64,000 nt of DNA from Mastigocoleus sp. MO_188.B34 (GTDB taxonomy: Bacteria; Cyanobacteriota; Cyanobacteriia; Cyanobacteriales; Nostocaceae): contig NZ_JASJDK010000004.1 in NCBI RefSeq assembly GCF_030065675.1, forward strand, positions 53,329 to 117,328. The letters are read 5' to 3'. Below are positions 38,489 through 48,038 of the stretch, piece after piece (position 1 is the stretch's first letter; each line of letters opens with the position of its first letter). Both the position numbers and the translations under genes were made by a program. A model generated the notes under the pieces. It saw only the letters and a list, made by a program, of their open reading frames with translations. It had not been told where the DNA came from and ran no database searches.

Positions 38489-39724
38489 TCAAAAATTCCT
38501 AAACAGTAATAAAACGGTTTGCATCGATCCAACCACCAAACCTAAAATTCCCCCCAAAGTGACAATTGCTTGCAATTCATTTTTGACAATTCCCTCGATC
38601 GCATTTTCTAAATCAGCAGGAGAAGTTGATTTAACGCGATTGATAATCACTTGGTCGATAGACAAAATCGGAATTGTCTGGATCACAATTTTTTCTAAAT
38701 CTTTTTCTAAATATCTTTCTAAAATTAAAGCCAACTCTTTACTGACAACTTCTAAAGAAGAATTAACAACCTCCGAATTACTCAGACGCTTCACCAACAA
38801 AACCGCAATATGCTCCCAATTAAGAGAATCGCTAAACCCCTTTAAAACATCGCTACCACGGGTTTGCATGTATTGACGAACGCTATCGCGCGTTGTTTTT
38901 CGTAATTGACGAACCGTACCTACCGGTAAATTTTGTAAAGATAAATTTTGCAAAAATTCCTTCAGACGTTCCCTTACCTTTAGATCCTTCACTAATTCCT
39001 CGATGCGATTATTGGTAGCGTCCTTCTCATCCAAACAATAGGTACGCAAACGAGTCAAACTATTACGCAAACCAAATAAATTTGCAACCACCCAATAAGT
39101 ACCACTGGTTTTTTCCCGAAAGCTGTCATCAATGGTTTGAATCGTGCGATCGGTCAAAAAATCGACGATCGCCACCCTAATAGTATTTGGAGGTAAAACA
39201 ACATGAAGCAACCAATCAGCAAGGCGATCAGCTTGTTCCTCACTCAGGGTAAACTCTAACAGAACCTGGTCAAAAATCTGGTTAATTTGGGCTTCCAAAA
39301 AATCTTCACGTCGCGCCAAAACCTTTAACAGACGCGGTAAAGACTCCCCCAACAAATCCCGTAAAATTCCCGCAACAATTCTGGCTGTTTTTTGTTCCTT
39401 ATCTAATTGAACTTGATCCAGCGCCATTCTTAACAACCAAAGAATAGCAGCTTGTACCCGTTCTGTTTGTAATAATCGCCGCGCCAGATTTTGAATTTCA
39501 TCCGGAGTCAGCAGGGAATTCATGATCGTGTTGGAAATATTTTTCGCCAACCGTTCTTGATTGCGGGGAATTAAACCGGGAGTAAAGGGAACCCTTCGAC
39601 CACCGATATAAATCGCTCGGTAAGGGCGAAACAGCATTTTTATGGCTAAATCGTTAGTGAAATAACCGATAATCCCCCCAGCAACCGGGGGAGTTATATA
39701 GAGCCAGATGTTAGACCAATCCAC
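38489..39724 (-). CDS. DUF445 family membrane-associated protein
   Basis: 411-residue protein of the DUF445 family, function unknown. N-terminal hydrophobic helix with [20 protein letters not shown] and [22 protein letters not shown], the hallmark of the family; a long helical middle part (about 60-380) and a C-terminal hydrophobic helix (about 388-408). Membrane location is therefore likely at both ends. It stands alone on the minus strand, 615 bp downstream of menG, with repeats and a paired hairpin element in the gap. Confidence 0.88.
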   Translation of the reverse strand: MDWSNIWLYITPPVAGGIIGYFTNDLAIKMLFRPYRAIYIGGRRVPFTPGLIPRNQERLAKNISNTIMNSLLTPDEIQNLARRLLQTERVQAAILWLLRMALDQVQLDKEQKTARIVAGILRDLLGESLPRLLKVLARREDFLEAQINQIFDQVLLEFTLSEEQADRLADWLLHVVLPPNTIRVAIVDFLTDRTIQTIDDSFREKTSGTYWVVANLFGLRNSLTRLRTYCLDEKDATNNRIEELVKDLKVRERLKEFLQNLSLQNLPVGTVRQLRKTTRDSVRQYMQTRGSDVLKGFSDSLNWEHIAVLLVKRLSNSEVVNSSLEVVSKELALILERYLEKDLEKIVIQTIPILSIDQVIINRVKSTSPADLENAIEGIVKNELQAIVTLGGILGLVVGSMQTVLLLFRNF

Positions 39725-40339
39725 AATATGTCAGGATCTTTTAGAAACGTAAGATGCGCTCAAAAAAAAGCACATGAATATACACTATTTTAGGAAAACT
39801 TCTGACGTATCGCTGTAACAGAATAAGGAGTAATGAGTAATAAGTAATGAGTAATGTTAGCGTAGCGGGGTGCGACCTAGCGTAAGCGTACTGTAAGTAT
39901 TGCGCACAGTAATGAGTAAGAAGTAACTGATAACTTGCTGTAATCCGGCGTACGTTAAAACGCACTCTCAGCATACCGTGTCCACAGAATATAACTCTTT
40001 CCCAGTCTGATTTATCAGACTTTATCTATGAGACTGGGAATTTATTCCTAGGTGGTTCGTTGGACTAGTTGAGAATGGTGCAAGCAATTGAGAGTAAGTG
40101 ACTTATACCAATTCAATAAATGATTGCAACACATTCCTCGGTAGAGAAGTTCAGAAGTTCAGTTGAACGTCTGTAAAAAAATTTATTTTTCGCATTATTT
40201 TTCTAAATTGGTATTACAAAAAATAATTTATTACAGGTTAAAGACAAGATAAGTTACGCGATCGCTACTCATTACTCCTTGCTTCTTTCTTTACTTCTTA
40301 CTCTTTACTCTTTACTCCTTACTCCTTACTCCTTACTCC
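39725..40339. other. Intergenic region with repeats and a switching hairpin
   Basis: Contains GAGTAAT-type heptamers (39828-39860), a REP-like GC-rich block (39855-39912, GTTAGCGTAGCGGGG ... TATTGCGCACAGTAATGAG) and a dual hairpin at 40001-40038. A second heptamer array of TACTCCT type sits at 40265-40345 and runs up to the menG stop. Confidence 0.6.
40001..40038. promoter_or_regulatory. Two mutually exclusive hairpins
   Basis: CCCAGTCTGA (40001-40010) can pair with TCAGACT (40015-40021) or with AGACTGGG (40031-40038). The longer arms CCCAGTCT/AGACTGGG are the same as in the terminator at 43744-43763. No T-run follows on either strand. Possible leader element of the DUF445 gene or remnant of a repeat. 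Confidence 0.35.
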
Positions 40340-41029
40340 TTACTTCCTCACCACCAAAACCCCCATAACACCATTTGCGATCGGGTAGTGGACAGCTTGC
40401 TCAAAACCAACTTGAAGGGATAAATTTACCTGTTCCGACCCAATGGGGAAACAATCCAAACTCGGACTAATATAAGCGTATTCTTCCTTTAAGTTCATAT
40501 TGGTGGCAACATTCACCACAATATTATTGAGATACCATTCCTGAAAACTTCTCATTAAAGGACTCTGGGGACGATGAAAATCTAAAATAGCCGCAGTCCC
40601 ACCCGGTTTGAGTACCCGATAAATTTCTTTTAAACAAAGACTAATATCCTTTACATTTCTTAAACCATAACCCATGGTCGCAGCATCAAATTGATTATCC
40701 TCAAAAGGTAAATCAAGGACATCAGCCTCGATCCAAGTAATTGAAGGCTGAGGATACTGAGATTGGTAGCGTTGTTTAGCAATCCCTAGCAACTGCGCAG
40801 AAAAATCAACAGCATAGACTTTTCCAGATTTTCCCACCCGGCGCGCCAGACGAAAAGCTAAATCACCGCTACCACAACACAAATCTAAACAAGTATTTCC
40901 CCTACTAGCGCGACTCCATTTCACCGTCATTTCTTTCCAAATCCGATGTTGTCCCAAACTTAACCAATCATTAAGTTGGTCGTAAACTGGAGCAATGCGG
41001 TCAAAAATAGAGTGAACTTGATCGTACAT
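40340..41029 (-). CDS. menG: Demethylphylloquinone (UbiE/MenG family) methyltransferase
   Basis: SAM-dependent C-methyltransferase for the last step of phylloquinone (vitamin K1) synthesis in cyanobacteria; phylloquinone is the A1 electron carrier of photosystem I. 229 residues, normal for UbiE/MenG. Family signatures YDQLNDWLSLGQHRIWK near the N-terminus, SAM motif LDLCCGSGDLA (about 48-58), and the central DNQFDAATMGYGLRNV are present. No signal peptide. The REC-GAF regulator lies upstream on the same strand, 41 bp away, so the two may be co-transcribed. Confidence 0.93.
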   Translation of the reverse strand: MYDQVHSIFDRIAPVYDQLNDWLSLGQHRIWKEMTVKWSRASRGNTCLDLCCGSGDLAFRLARRVGKSGKVYAVDFSAQLLGIAKQRYQSQYPQPSITWIEADVLDLPFEDNQFDAATMGYGLRNVKDISLCLKEIYRVLKPGGTAAILDFHRPQSPLMRSFQEWYLNNIVVNVATNMNLKEEYAYISPSLDCFPIGSEQVNLSLQVGFEQAVHYPIANGVMGVLVVRK

Positions 41030-41070
41030 GCGATAAAACCTGTGAAAGACGCGATTTACTTGCGTCTACA

Positions 41071-42015
41071 TTATTTACGATCGCAAGCACAACCGAAAAC
41101 AATCGCCAGTAGTTGAGCTGATATATGTATTATTTTGAGTTCCTCTTCTGGTAAACTTGAGGGCTTTTTCCACTGTAGGGAAAGAACGCCTAAAACTTCG
41201 GTTTTATAAGTAATCGGAACAATTAAATGAGCTTGGATTCCAGTTGCAACATAATGCTCTAGCTGACTGAGTTTTCCATCCTTCGAGATATTCGCACAAA
41301 CTTGGATTGTTCCAGTTGTGATCGCTTCAGCAGTCAGAGGATCTGCATCAAGCCAGTTTTTTATAGTTCCTAATTGAGAGTAGATCGCTTGACTAGAGAG
41401 AAGTTTACTATCTTTTACAAGTTGTAAAATACAACCATCAGCAGCAAAATTTCTCCCGCAAGCTTGGACAATGGGATCGAGAGTTGTATCTAAATTAGTT
41501 GCAGACTTGGTAATTTCTACCAAACTTTTCAGCAAACCGATTTGAGCATTCGCGCGTCGTAACTCTTCCGTTCTTTGTTTGAGTAGATCGTAAGTTTCTG
41601 CAGCACGCTGCACCACCGCTTTGAGTTCATCCGGATCCCAAGGCTTAGTGATATATTTATAAACTTGACCGGCATTAATAGCATCAACCAAGTCTTCAAT
41701 ATCAGTAAAACCAGTGAGAATAATCCGGACAGTATCAGGAAACTGGGGTAATGTTTTGCTCAGAAACTCAGTTCCCTTCATCTCTGGCATTCTTTGGTCA
41801 GAGATAATAACAGCAACCTCTCCTTCTGTAGCTAAAACATCCAAAGCACTGATACCACTATCAGCCTTTAAGACCTGAAAATCACGTCTAAAAGTTCGAT
41901 AAAGTAGATCGAGATTGTCCGGTTCATCATCTACTACAAGTATTTTTTGTTTTTTTCGTCGTGGTGAAGTCATTAATTGACGACTAATTTTATCGAGTTC
42001 GGGGGAATTATCCAT
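41071..42015 (-). CDS. Response regulator with REC and GAF domains
   Basis: 314-residue regulator. REC domain at about 23-140 with Asp29/Asp30 acidic pocket, phospho-acceptor Asp73 (IISDQRMPEMKG) and the conserved Lys of YITKPW; this REC subtype is typical of RpfG-like and hybrid cyanobacterial regulators. A short coiled coil (140-160) leads to a GAF domain (about 165-305) that lacks the Cys-His pair of bilin-binding GAFs. No output DNA-binding or enzymatic domain is visible. It precedes menG by 41 bp and diverges from raf1 across 318 bp. Confidence 0.9.
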   Translation of the reverse strand: MDNSPELDKISRQLMTSPRRKKQKILVVDDEPDNLDLLYRTFRRDFQVLKADSGISALDVLATEGEVAVIISDQRMPEMKGTEFLSKTLPQFPDTVRIILTGFTDIEDLVDAINAGQVYKYITKPWDPDELKAVVQRAAETYDLLKQRTEELRRANAQIGLLKSLVEITKSATNLDTTLDPIVQACGRNFAADGCILQLVKDSKLLSSQAIYSQLGTIKNWLDADPLTAEAITTGTIQVCANISKDGKLSQLEHYVATGIQAHLIVPITYKTEVLGVLSLQWKKPSSLPEEELKIIHISAQLLAIVFGCACDRK

Positions 42016-42333
42016 AAAAGATAAATCTTTACTTATCTATGCTGTCGTTGTGACATTCCATACTAAATTTACCTTTGAAATTAGTATAATTTGCGAATTA
42101 CAGCATATTCTCTACAGATATTGGTTACATATTTTATAACCGATTTTATAAGCATGTCATTAGTCACTACTTAATTAAAATTTAATATTTGCGATGTACC
42201 GGGTAGTAGAAAATGGTGTGGATTACACATTTGAGTTCTACAAGCTTTGAGCCTCACAGGTAATCGCAAAAACAGCAAAGCTTTACCAAAACCAAACAAC
42301 TTGTAAATTGGAAAAAACTTGTAAATTGGTTCT

Positions 42334-43431
42334 ATGACAAATCTACCGCCTAATCCCCAAGATTCAGATAATTTAACTGAAGCACAATCTCAACAACTGC
42401 TGCAAAAACTGCGGCAAAAACAAGGTAACTGGGTAGAATGGGGGGAAGAAATCGCCAAATTACAAAAATCAGGTTATAGTCCCCAAATAATTTTTGAGGC
42501 AACCGGTTTTGAACCAATTCAACAAAACCAAGTGATTGTTGGCGCACAAGTCTATCATTCTATAGTAAAAGCGAACGCATCAGAAGCAGTGCGATCGCAT
42601 TATTGGCAAAGGGGAAGCGATATATTATATGAATTACGCATGCTTACCCAAGAAGAGCGAGCAACAGCAGCTGAGTTAACCCACCATCACCAACTGGATA
42701 TGGATTCAGCCCGAGAAGTTGCTAGAGCAATCAAAGATTTTTCTCGTTTACCAAAGTTACCAGTTGGTTTTTCCCAACATCCAGGGGATGCAGTAGCTTA
42801 CCAATGTTGGAAATTAGCTCGTCAGAAATCTGATTTACAAGAACGTTCTCGTTTAATTGCTAAAGGTTTAAAATTTGCTGCTTCAGATAGTGCAAGAAAA
42901 CAAGTAGAACAATTATTAACTGATTTTACCGTTGTTCCAAAAAAACCAGCTCCCCATTTACCTTTGTATCGTCCCGAATCGGAATCTGACTTACCCCGGT
43001 TAGTCGCTGTCGTTGGGGAATTACCTTTATCCCCTTCAGAATTACAAGCAGTTCCCTCATTTAAAGAGGAAGGTGTTTTTGGGATAGTTAAATCTAGTGG
43101 CGAACAAACTTGGGTAGCTTTACCTGGTTGGCAAGTAATATTAAATGCTCAAGATCCAGTAGTTATTATTTGTAATAGCGATGTACTCCCAACTGATACT
43201 CAAACTTCTCCCGAATCAGTACTAGTAGTAATTGATCGCGCCCAAACAGAATGGGATGCTAATAGTTATTTTGCTGTAGAAAATTCTACAGGTGATAATT
43301 CACAAATTGATTTTCAGTGGTTTGAAACACAGCCAGAAGTATCGATACTTGGTCGTATAGTTGTGATTATCCGTCCTAAGAGAATTTTAGATGAAGAAAT
43401 TACCAAAGATGCTTGGCAAATAGATGAGTAG
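42334..43431 (+). CDS. raf1: RuBisCO accumulation factor 1
   Basis: Assembly chaperone that stabilises RbcL dimers and helps build the L8S8 RuBisCO holoenzyme in the cytoplasm. 365 residues fit Raf1. The alpha-helical N-terminal domain (about 15-205) includes KQGNWVEWGEEIAKLQKSGYS and LKFAASDSARKQVEQLL; a linker with PHLPLYRPESESDLPR joins the beta-rich dimerisation domain (about 230-355; GWQVILNAQDPVVIICN). ATG start at 42334. The 318-bp upstream spacer is shared with the divergent REC-GAF gene; a good terminator follows after a possible small RNA. Confidence 0.93.
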   Translation: MTNLPPNPQDSDNLTEAQSQQLLQKLRQKQGNWVEWGEEIAKLQKSGYSPQIIFEATGFEPIQQNQVIVGAQVYHSIVKANASEAVRSHYWQRGSDILYELRMLTQEERATAAELTHHHQLDMDSAREVARAIKDFSRLPKLPVGFSQHPGDAVAYQCWKLARQKSDLQERSRLIAKGLKFAASDSARKQVEQLLTDFTVVPKKPAPHLPLYRPESESDLPRLVAVVGELPLSPSELQAVPSFKEEGVFGIVKSSGEQTWVALPGWQVILNAQDPVVIICNSDVLPTDTQTSPESVLVVIDRAQTEWDANSYFAVENSTGDNSQIDFQWFETQPEVSILGRIVVIIRPKRILDEEITKDAWQIDE

Positions 43432-43710
43432 CGATCAAGGATTGGGGATTAGGAATTGGAGATTGGGTATTGGTGATTTCCAAGCAATTACCCATTACCC
43501 ATTACCCATTACCCATTACCAATTACCCATTACCAATTACCAATTACCCATGAATCACAAATAAGTATTTCAAAAAACATTATCTACAAACTTTGAAATA
43601 TAAAAATGTTTTCTTCAAGAATAGTTTAAATAAATATAGCCTTACTTTAATATAACTACGTAATTAATGTAATATAAACTACTACAAATAGCATAATTAA
43701 ATAACTAAAA

Positions 43711-43771
43711 TAGAATGGAAACCCTGGACAGCAAAGACATCTTCCCAGTCTCACCAGACTGGGTTTTTTTT
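43711..43771 (+). ncRNA. Candidate small RNA with strong intrinsic terminator
   Basis: TAGAAT (43711-43716) could be a -10 box; about 50 nt downstream lies a terminator with arms CCCAGTCT (43744-43751)/AGACTGGG (43756-43763), loop CACC and eight Ts (43764-43771). The hairpin is 280-310 bp after the raf1 stop, with heptamer repeats in between, so it may end raf1 read-through or a short separate RNA of about 50 nt. I recognise no known RNA family. Confidence 0.45.
43744..43771 (+). terminator. Intrinsic terminator downstream of raf1
   Basis: Eight-bp G/C-rich stem, tetraloop CACC and eight Ts. The best rho-independent terminator in the window. Confidence 0.92.
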
Positions 43772-44339
43772 CTCTCAAAATTCTCTCCTAGAAGCTTTAT
43801 CCTTTAGGAGTTAGGAGTCAGGAGTCAGAACAGACCGCGTCTTGACAGATGTTAGCAGAGCGGGGCGAAGCCTTTAAAATCAAGACTTTGCAAAACAATA
43901 CTCACACCTATAATAAATTAAAGCGATTCCAAGCAAATCTCCCCTGAGACATACAGGATGTAACATTAAATATATATACTCAATTGAGTAACGAGTAATG
44001 TTAGCGTAGATAGCGTCAGCGTACTGGATTGCACGCGGCTTACGCCGTTAGCGCAGCATGCTGTAAGGCTTAACCGTAGGTAGCGCAGCTCTAGGTATTG
44101 CGCACAGTAATAAATAACCCCTACACACCAAAGTCTGAACCCATCCGCGTATCAACCCAACTTCTTACTCTTTACTCGTTACTCTAGAAACTCCTCACGC
44201 TCAAACGTACTTAGAAATTAACCAGTACATCGCAGCGGAAATAAAGCACCTATTTTTAAAAGGTCAAAGCTAGAAAAAAATAGTAATTTTGACTTTTGTC
44301 AGCGGAGCTATTTTGACTTTTTACTTCCGCGCAGCGGTA
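43772..44339. other. Intergenic region with REP-like blocks
   Basis: GC-rich degenerate repeats at about 43835-43875 and 43985-44110 (GAGTAATGTTAGCGTAG ... AGGTATTGCGCACAGTAAT), the second closely matching 39840-39912. No gene is supported. Confidence 0.6.
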
Positions 44340-44708
44340 CTAGAGCCAATCTCCATAAAGTGGAATTTCATCCACTTTGATTTCAAATGGTGCTCCTTGA
44401 CCTTGTGGAGGATAAACTCGGATTTTAGCCTTATTGGTAAATCTTTCAAGACGATTACCCAATTGTGGGATATCGTTGAGTATATACCAGTAAGTTTCCA
44501 TATCTGGGCAGTGAATTATCAGAGTCAAAGGTAATAACTTGATTGCAATTCGCCAACGACAATGAGATAGCAAAACTCGCGTAATGCGATCGCAAGCTTG
44601 CAAGAACAGTTTGGAAGTGAATTCTTCTAATTCTCGACGCAATAGTTGGTCGTTAAGAGTCTTACTCTCTGGTGGTAGATCGTCCGGAGAAAGGAAAGAT
44701 TTTTCCAT
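44340..44708 (-). CDS. Hypothetical protein, 122 aa
   Basis: Function unknown. Soluble protein with an acidic helical N-terminal half (SKTLNDQLLRRELEEFTSKLF), a central basic/hydrophobic stretch (WRIAIKLLPLTLIIHCPD) and a C-terminal beta-like part. AAGGGG sits about 9 nt before the ATG at 44708, which supports translation. No link to the flavin oxidoreductase gene 113 bp downstream in the opposite reading order is visible; both are on the minus strand. Confidence 0.68.
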   Translation of the reverse strand: MEKSFLSPDDLPPESKTLNDQLLRRELEEFTSKLFLQACDRITRVLLSHCRWRIAIKLLPLTLIIHCPDMETYWYILNDIPQLGNRLERFTNKAKIRVYPPQGQGAPFEIKVDEIPLYGDWL

Positions 44709-44821
44709 CTTGATAACCCCTTAGTAGAGTTAGGGACTAGGAATTGGAGATTAGGGATTAGGGATTAGGAATTGGATCGAGATATCTATCATTTTCCCAG
44801 TCCCCAGTCCCCAGTCCCCAA

Positions 44822-45823
44822 TCAAACATAAGTCCGTACCTGTTGGTTATAGCGTTGGAGGCTTTCAAGGTTTTTTTGCAAGCTAGCAGAACAAGGTTTA
44901 AGCAGTAAAGTCTCTAGATCCAGTTGATCTTTGAGCTTCTTGATTTGGTCTCGACAGTGAGAGACATCACCAATAATTGAATTACTAAGTAAATAGTCCT
45001 CGTCGTAACAAATATTGTTGCGGTTGAATAACTTGGATTGATTCTTGTTGTTTTGCTGCATTACTGCAGCATTAGCTTGCATTTTTTTGCTGAAGGAGCG
45101 AATAAAAGGTAAAGCCTGATTTAATGCTTCCTCTTGAGTCTCAGCGACAAAGAAGAAACGCGCCAAGATGAATTTTTCCACACCACTAGAATTAATACTG
45201 CGATACTTGGCGATGGTTTGCTTTAATCTCTCCAATGCAAATGGAGGTCCCCCCATCAAACCAAAGGAATATTTTGCAGCAAAAGTAATTGCCCGATCGT
45301 CTCCGCTAGCTATATAGGTCGGAATTGGTTTTTGTATGGGTTTTGGATGAACCGTTACTCGATCGCATTCATAATATTGCCCATTAAAGGTTACTTCAGT
45401 TTCATATAAAAGTTTATGAACCAGCGCCATTGCTTCTAATGCTTTGGCACGAGATTCACTCATATCCGTGGCAAAATGTTTATATTGCTCGGGGAAAGGT
45501 CCACCTTTAGCAATACCGAGGGCTAATCTTCCTTGGGATAAGTTATCAAGAGTAGCAATATCTTCGGCGACACGAATAGGGTTATGAAACGCTAGCAACA
45601 CTGCTGCTGAGCCTAACCGGATAGTCGATGTCATTCCCGCCAAATGAGCCAATAGCACCAAAATAGAAGGACTGAGATTAAAGTCATTAAAATGACGTTC
45701 TGCGACCCAAGCTTCTTCAAAGTCTAGAGTTTGGGCATATTTTACCAGCGACACCTGCTCCTCTATGGCACGACGGGTATCCTGATGATAATTTTCGTAG
45801 TTACAGAAAATTCCGGTTTTCAT
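44822..45823 (-). CDS. LLM class flavin-dependent oxidoreductase (luciferase-like)
   Basis: Flavin-dependent monooxygenase of the bacterial luciferase-like family with a TIM-barrel fold; uses FMNH2 or F420. 333 residues. Typical elements: FEEAWVAERHFNDFNLSPSI near the N-terminus, IRLGSAAVLLAFHNPIRVAED and GRLALGIAKGGPFPEQY. Substrate unknown. A small hypothetical gene (45845-46180) ends 21 bp upstream of the start, indicating a two-gene transcript. The C-terminal part is somewhat variable and ends LQRYNQQVRTYV. Confidence 0.9.
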   Translation of the reverse strand: MKTGIFCNYENYHQDTRRAIEEQVSLVKYAQTLDFEEAWVAERHFNDFNLSPSILVLLAHLAGMTSTIRLGSAAVLLAFHNPIRVAEDIATLDNLSQGRLALGIAKGGPFPEQYKHFATDMSESRAKALEAMALVHKLLYETEVTFNGQYYECDRVTVHPKPIQKPIPTYIASGDDRAITFAAKYSFGLMGGPPFALERLKQTIAKYRSINSSGVEKFILARFFFVAETQEEALNQALPFIRSFSKKMQANAAVMQQNNKNQSKLFNRNNICYDEDYLLSNSIIGDVSHCRDQIKKLKDQLDLETLLLKPCSASLQKNLESLQRYNQQVRTYV

Positions 45824-45844
45824 TATTTGCGATCGCCGTTTTTT

Positions 45845-46180
45845 TTAGACTTCAAGCAAATGCAAATCGAACCATAAACGCGGATCTGCATGTTTTAGTT
45901 TCGACATTGGATCTCGCAAGAGGCGGGAAGAGTTTAAAAAAACTACCTGAGCTAATCCCATATTTCCTGCGATTTCTCTGAGAATATTTTTCTTTGTTTC
46001 TATATAGGGTAATATTTCCTCACAACAGTAAATCCCTATATATTGAAGACGTTTTCTTGGTCTGCCCCAATAACTAGTTATTACTTTCACATAGCAGCTA
46101 TCTAGTAACTTACCAATTTTTGGATAATACAGATAGACAAGTCTTGTGAATTCTTTGGCTAGGATGTCTTCTTTAATCAT
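45845..46180 (-). CDS. Hypothetical protein, 111 aa
   Basis: Not recognised. Soluble mixed alpha/beta protein with an aromatic- and basic-rich middle (YWGRPRKRLQYIGIYCCEE) and a C-terminus of DPRLWFDLHLLEV. It is the first gene of a likely two-gene unit with the luciferase-like enzyme, 21 bp apart. It could be an accessory or regulatory partner, but no domain supports this. Confidence 0.6.
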   Translation of the reverse strand: MIKEDILAKEFTRLVYLYYPKIGKLLDSCYVKVITSYWGRPRKRLQYIGIYCCEEILPYIETKKNILREIAGNMGLAQVVFLNSSRLLRDPMSKLKHADPRLWFDLHLLEV

Positions 46181-47312
46181 TACAAAACATCTTTATGTAG
46201 CGCCTATCACAATATTAATATAGCATATTATTATCTTGATTTCTCTACAGTTAAGTATGTCTTTATGCTTATTTTTTTCTAAATTATTTATTAAATAATA
46301 ATTGTTCTATTTTTAATTTTTAAGTGACAACAAAAACTAATAATACCTATTATTTATTCTTATTTAAATTCCTATTTTGTTAATAGTAAATCTTCTATTA
46401 AATGGTATTTATGTAGCTTTTTTTTGCATGTTTTACACTTTACAACTAAAGTGAATCTTTATCACACATAAAAATTCAAAAAAATATTATTAATGTTTTG
46501 GTATTTGAGAATGAAAGGGTACATACTTTAAAACACCTAAACTTATTCAATGAATTTATTAAAAAAGCTTCAGGACTTATGCGCTGACAACGTAAAGACA
46601 GTCATTGCAAAAATAGACTAGCATAAAGCCTAAACAGCAGAGCCTGCGGCGACAGCAGATCCGTTCCGCAGGTAGCGAAGCTAAGGTAACGTAGTTAGAG
46701 CCTGTGGCGTCGGCGTTTGAAAGCATCCTAGCGGATGTGTTCGCTGTAAGCGCGTTCAAGGAGCACCAGAGATATTCACGGAGTGCGTCAACAAACGCTG
46801 TAAGCGCGTGCAAACACCGTAGGTGAGGTTCAGCGTTTACTCAAGAAAATAGCAATCCCAAACCAATGACCTTGCGGTCACGCTAGAGCCTGAGACGCGC
46901 CTTACGGATCCGCTAATGGAAATAAGTCCCTTCGGGACTCGCTATGCTAAGGTAACGAGTGCGTAAGTCCTTATATAAGTTTATTCAAAAATAAAAGTAA
47001 TATTTTTATATCTATAAAAATAACTTTTATGATGTTTAAAATTGTATACAGTAATCCTAAATAAGAGGAATTTTAAAAATATTTAATTAATTATTCTGAT
47101 TATAGATATAAAAAGCTTCAAAATAACTGTGTAGAGAAAGTCAGGTACAAGGCTTATTTACAATCTAATGAAGTACCAATTAAAGCTCTATATTTCATCA
47201 TTTATTGAAGGAATTAATATAATACTTTATTTTCTTGTTATTCCCTGTTCCCTATTCTCTATTCCCCAAATTAAAACATTTGATATCTCACCTAATTTCA
47301 AGCCACTGTAGA
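46181..47312. other. Intergenic region dominated by degenerate GC-rich repeats
   Basis: AT-rich flanks surround about 46630-46975, a dense block of REP-like units (GAGCCTGCGGCGACAGCAG, CTAAGGTAACGTAG, GCTGTAAGCGCGT repeated). Apparent reading frames in this block are translated repeat. No gene supported. Confidence 0.65.
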
Positions 47313-47624
47313 CTATCGCATATTACGTTCTGCTGCTAACATTTGCGCAATTAATTCAGGTAAGCTTTCAAGGTCTGTATTATTTTCGGTGACAGGTACA
47401 GGAGAATTGAATGTATAGTTTGGATCGCATTCTCCAGTATCGTATACTTGCAAATACCACCTGTCCGGTAAACCTTCGATTCCAAGCTCGACAACATACC
47501 AACTAACACCCAAAAGACGAGAACTAAATATGGTGAACCATCCCTGATATTTTTCTGGGATACTCCACTCAGACATCAGAAACTCTAATGCTATTTTTCC
47601 TGCGTCAGTTGAATTTAATAGCAT
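47313..47624 (-). CDS. Hypothetical protein, 103 aa
   Basis: Not recognised. Soluble beta-rich protein with many aromatics (YQGWFTIFSSRLLGVSWYVVE, RWYLQVYDTGECD) and an acidic helical C-terminus. Its start is 2 nt from the stop of the 96-aa gene upstream, so the two are translationally linked and probably form a complex or a two-part module. Confidence 0.62.
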   Translation of the reverse strand: MLLNSTDAGKIALEFLMSEWSIPEKYQGWFTIFSSRLLGVSWYVVELGIEGLPDRWYLQVYDTGECDPNYTFNSPVPVTENNTDLESLPELIAQMLAAERNMR

Positions 47625-47626
47625 TA

Positions 47627-47917
47627 CTAATTACCTTTTTTAGAACCTTGGGAAACATCAGGATATAACCCCAATTCTTTAGAGAGCTCGCGAGCAACAT
47701 GGATTAAAAATTTTGCTCCTTCTTGATTACCTTCATGAGCAAATATTGTGGCTACTCTTAGGGCTGTACGAATAAAATCAGCATCAATTAATTCTGAATT
47801 AGCTTGCAATACTTCTGGTTCTTGACCATTAGGAGCTTTAAGTAATTTATCGATTAATTGAAAATATTCGTTTTGACGTTCTGATGGTATCTGTAGATTT
47901 GGATTTTCTTGTGTCAT
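47627..47917 (-). CDS. Standalone CHAT/TPR-protein N-terminal module-like protein, 96 aa
   Basis: Helical protein with LIDKLLKAPNGQEPEVLQANSELIDADFIR and FAHEGNQEGAKFLIHVARELSKEL (given in two parts). From memory this pattern resembles the N-terminal segment found in front of TPR-CHAT (caspase-like protease) proteins of cyanobacteria. Here it is encoded alone. It is 2 nt upstream of the 103-aa gene. No CHAT protease gene is in the window, so the partner would act in trans if the homology is right. Confidence 0.55.
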   Translation of the reverse strand: MTQENPNLQIPSERQNEYFQLIDKLLKAPNGQEPEVLQANSELIDADFIRTALRVATIFAHEGNQEGAKFLIHVARELSKELGLYPDVSQGSKKGN

Positions 47918-48038
47918 TTGTTTTGGGACATTATAGTACTACCGGGTCAAAATTGAAATGGAGTAATTGACCAGATAAATAATTGCGATTATGACTGATT
48001 ATCCTATTTCTACATTTTGGAAAATGTGCGTTAGTAAC

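Noticed and set aside
43711..43771. Yfr-type RNA assignment for the candidate small RNA
   Set aside because: The conserved unpaired motifs that I remember for Yfr1 are missing, so no family name is given.
46577..46813. 78-codon minus-strand frame
   Set aside because: It is translated from REP-like repeat DNA; no ribosome-binding site and no protein-like pattern.
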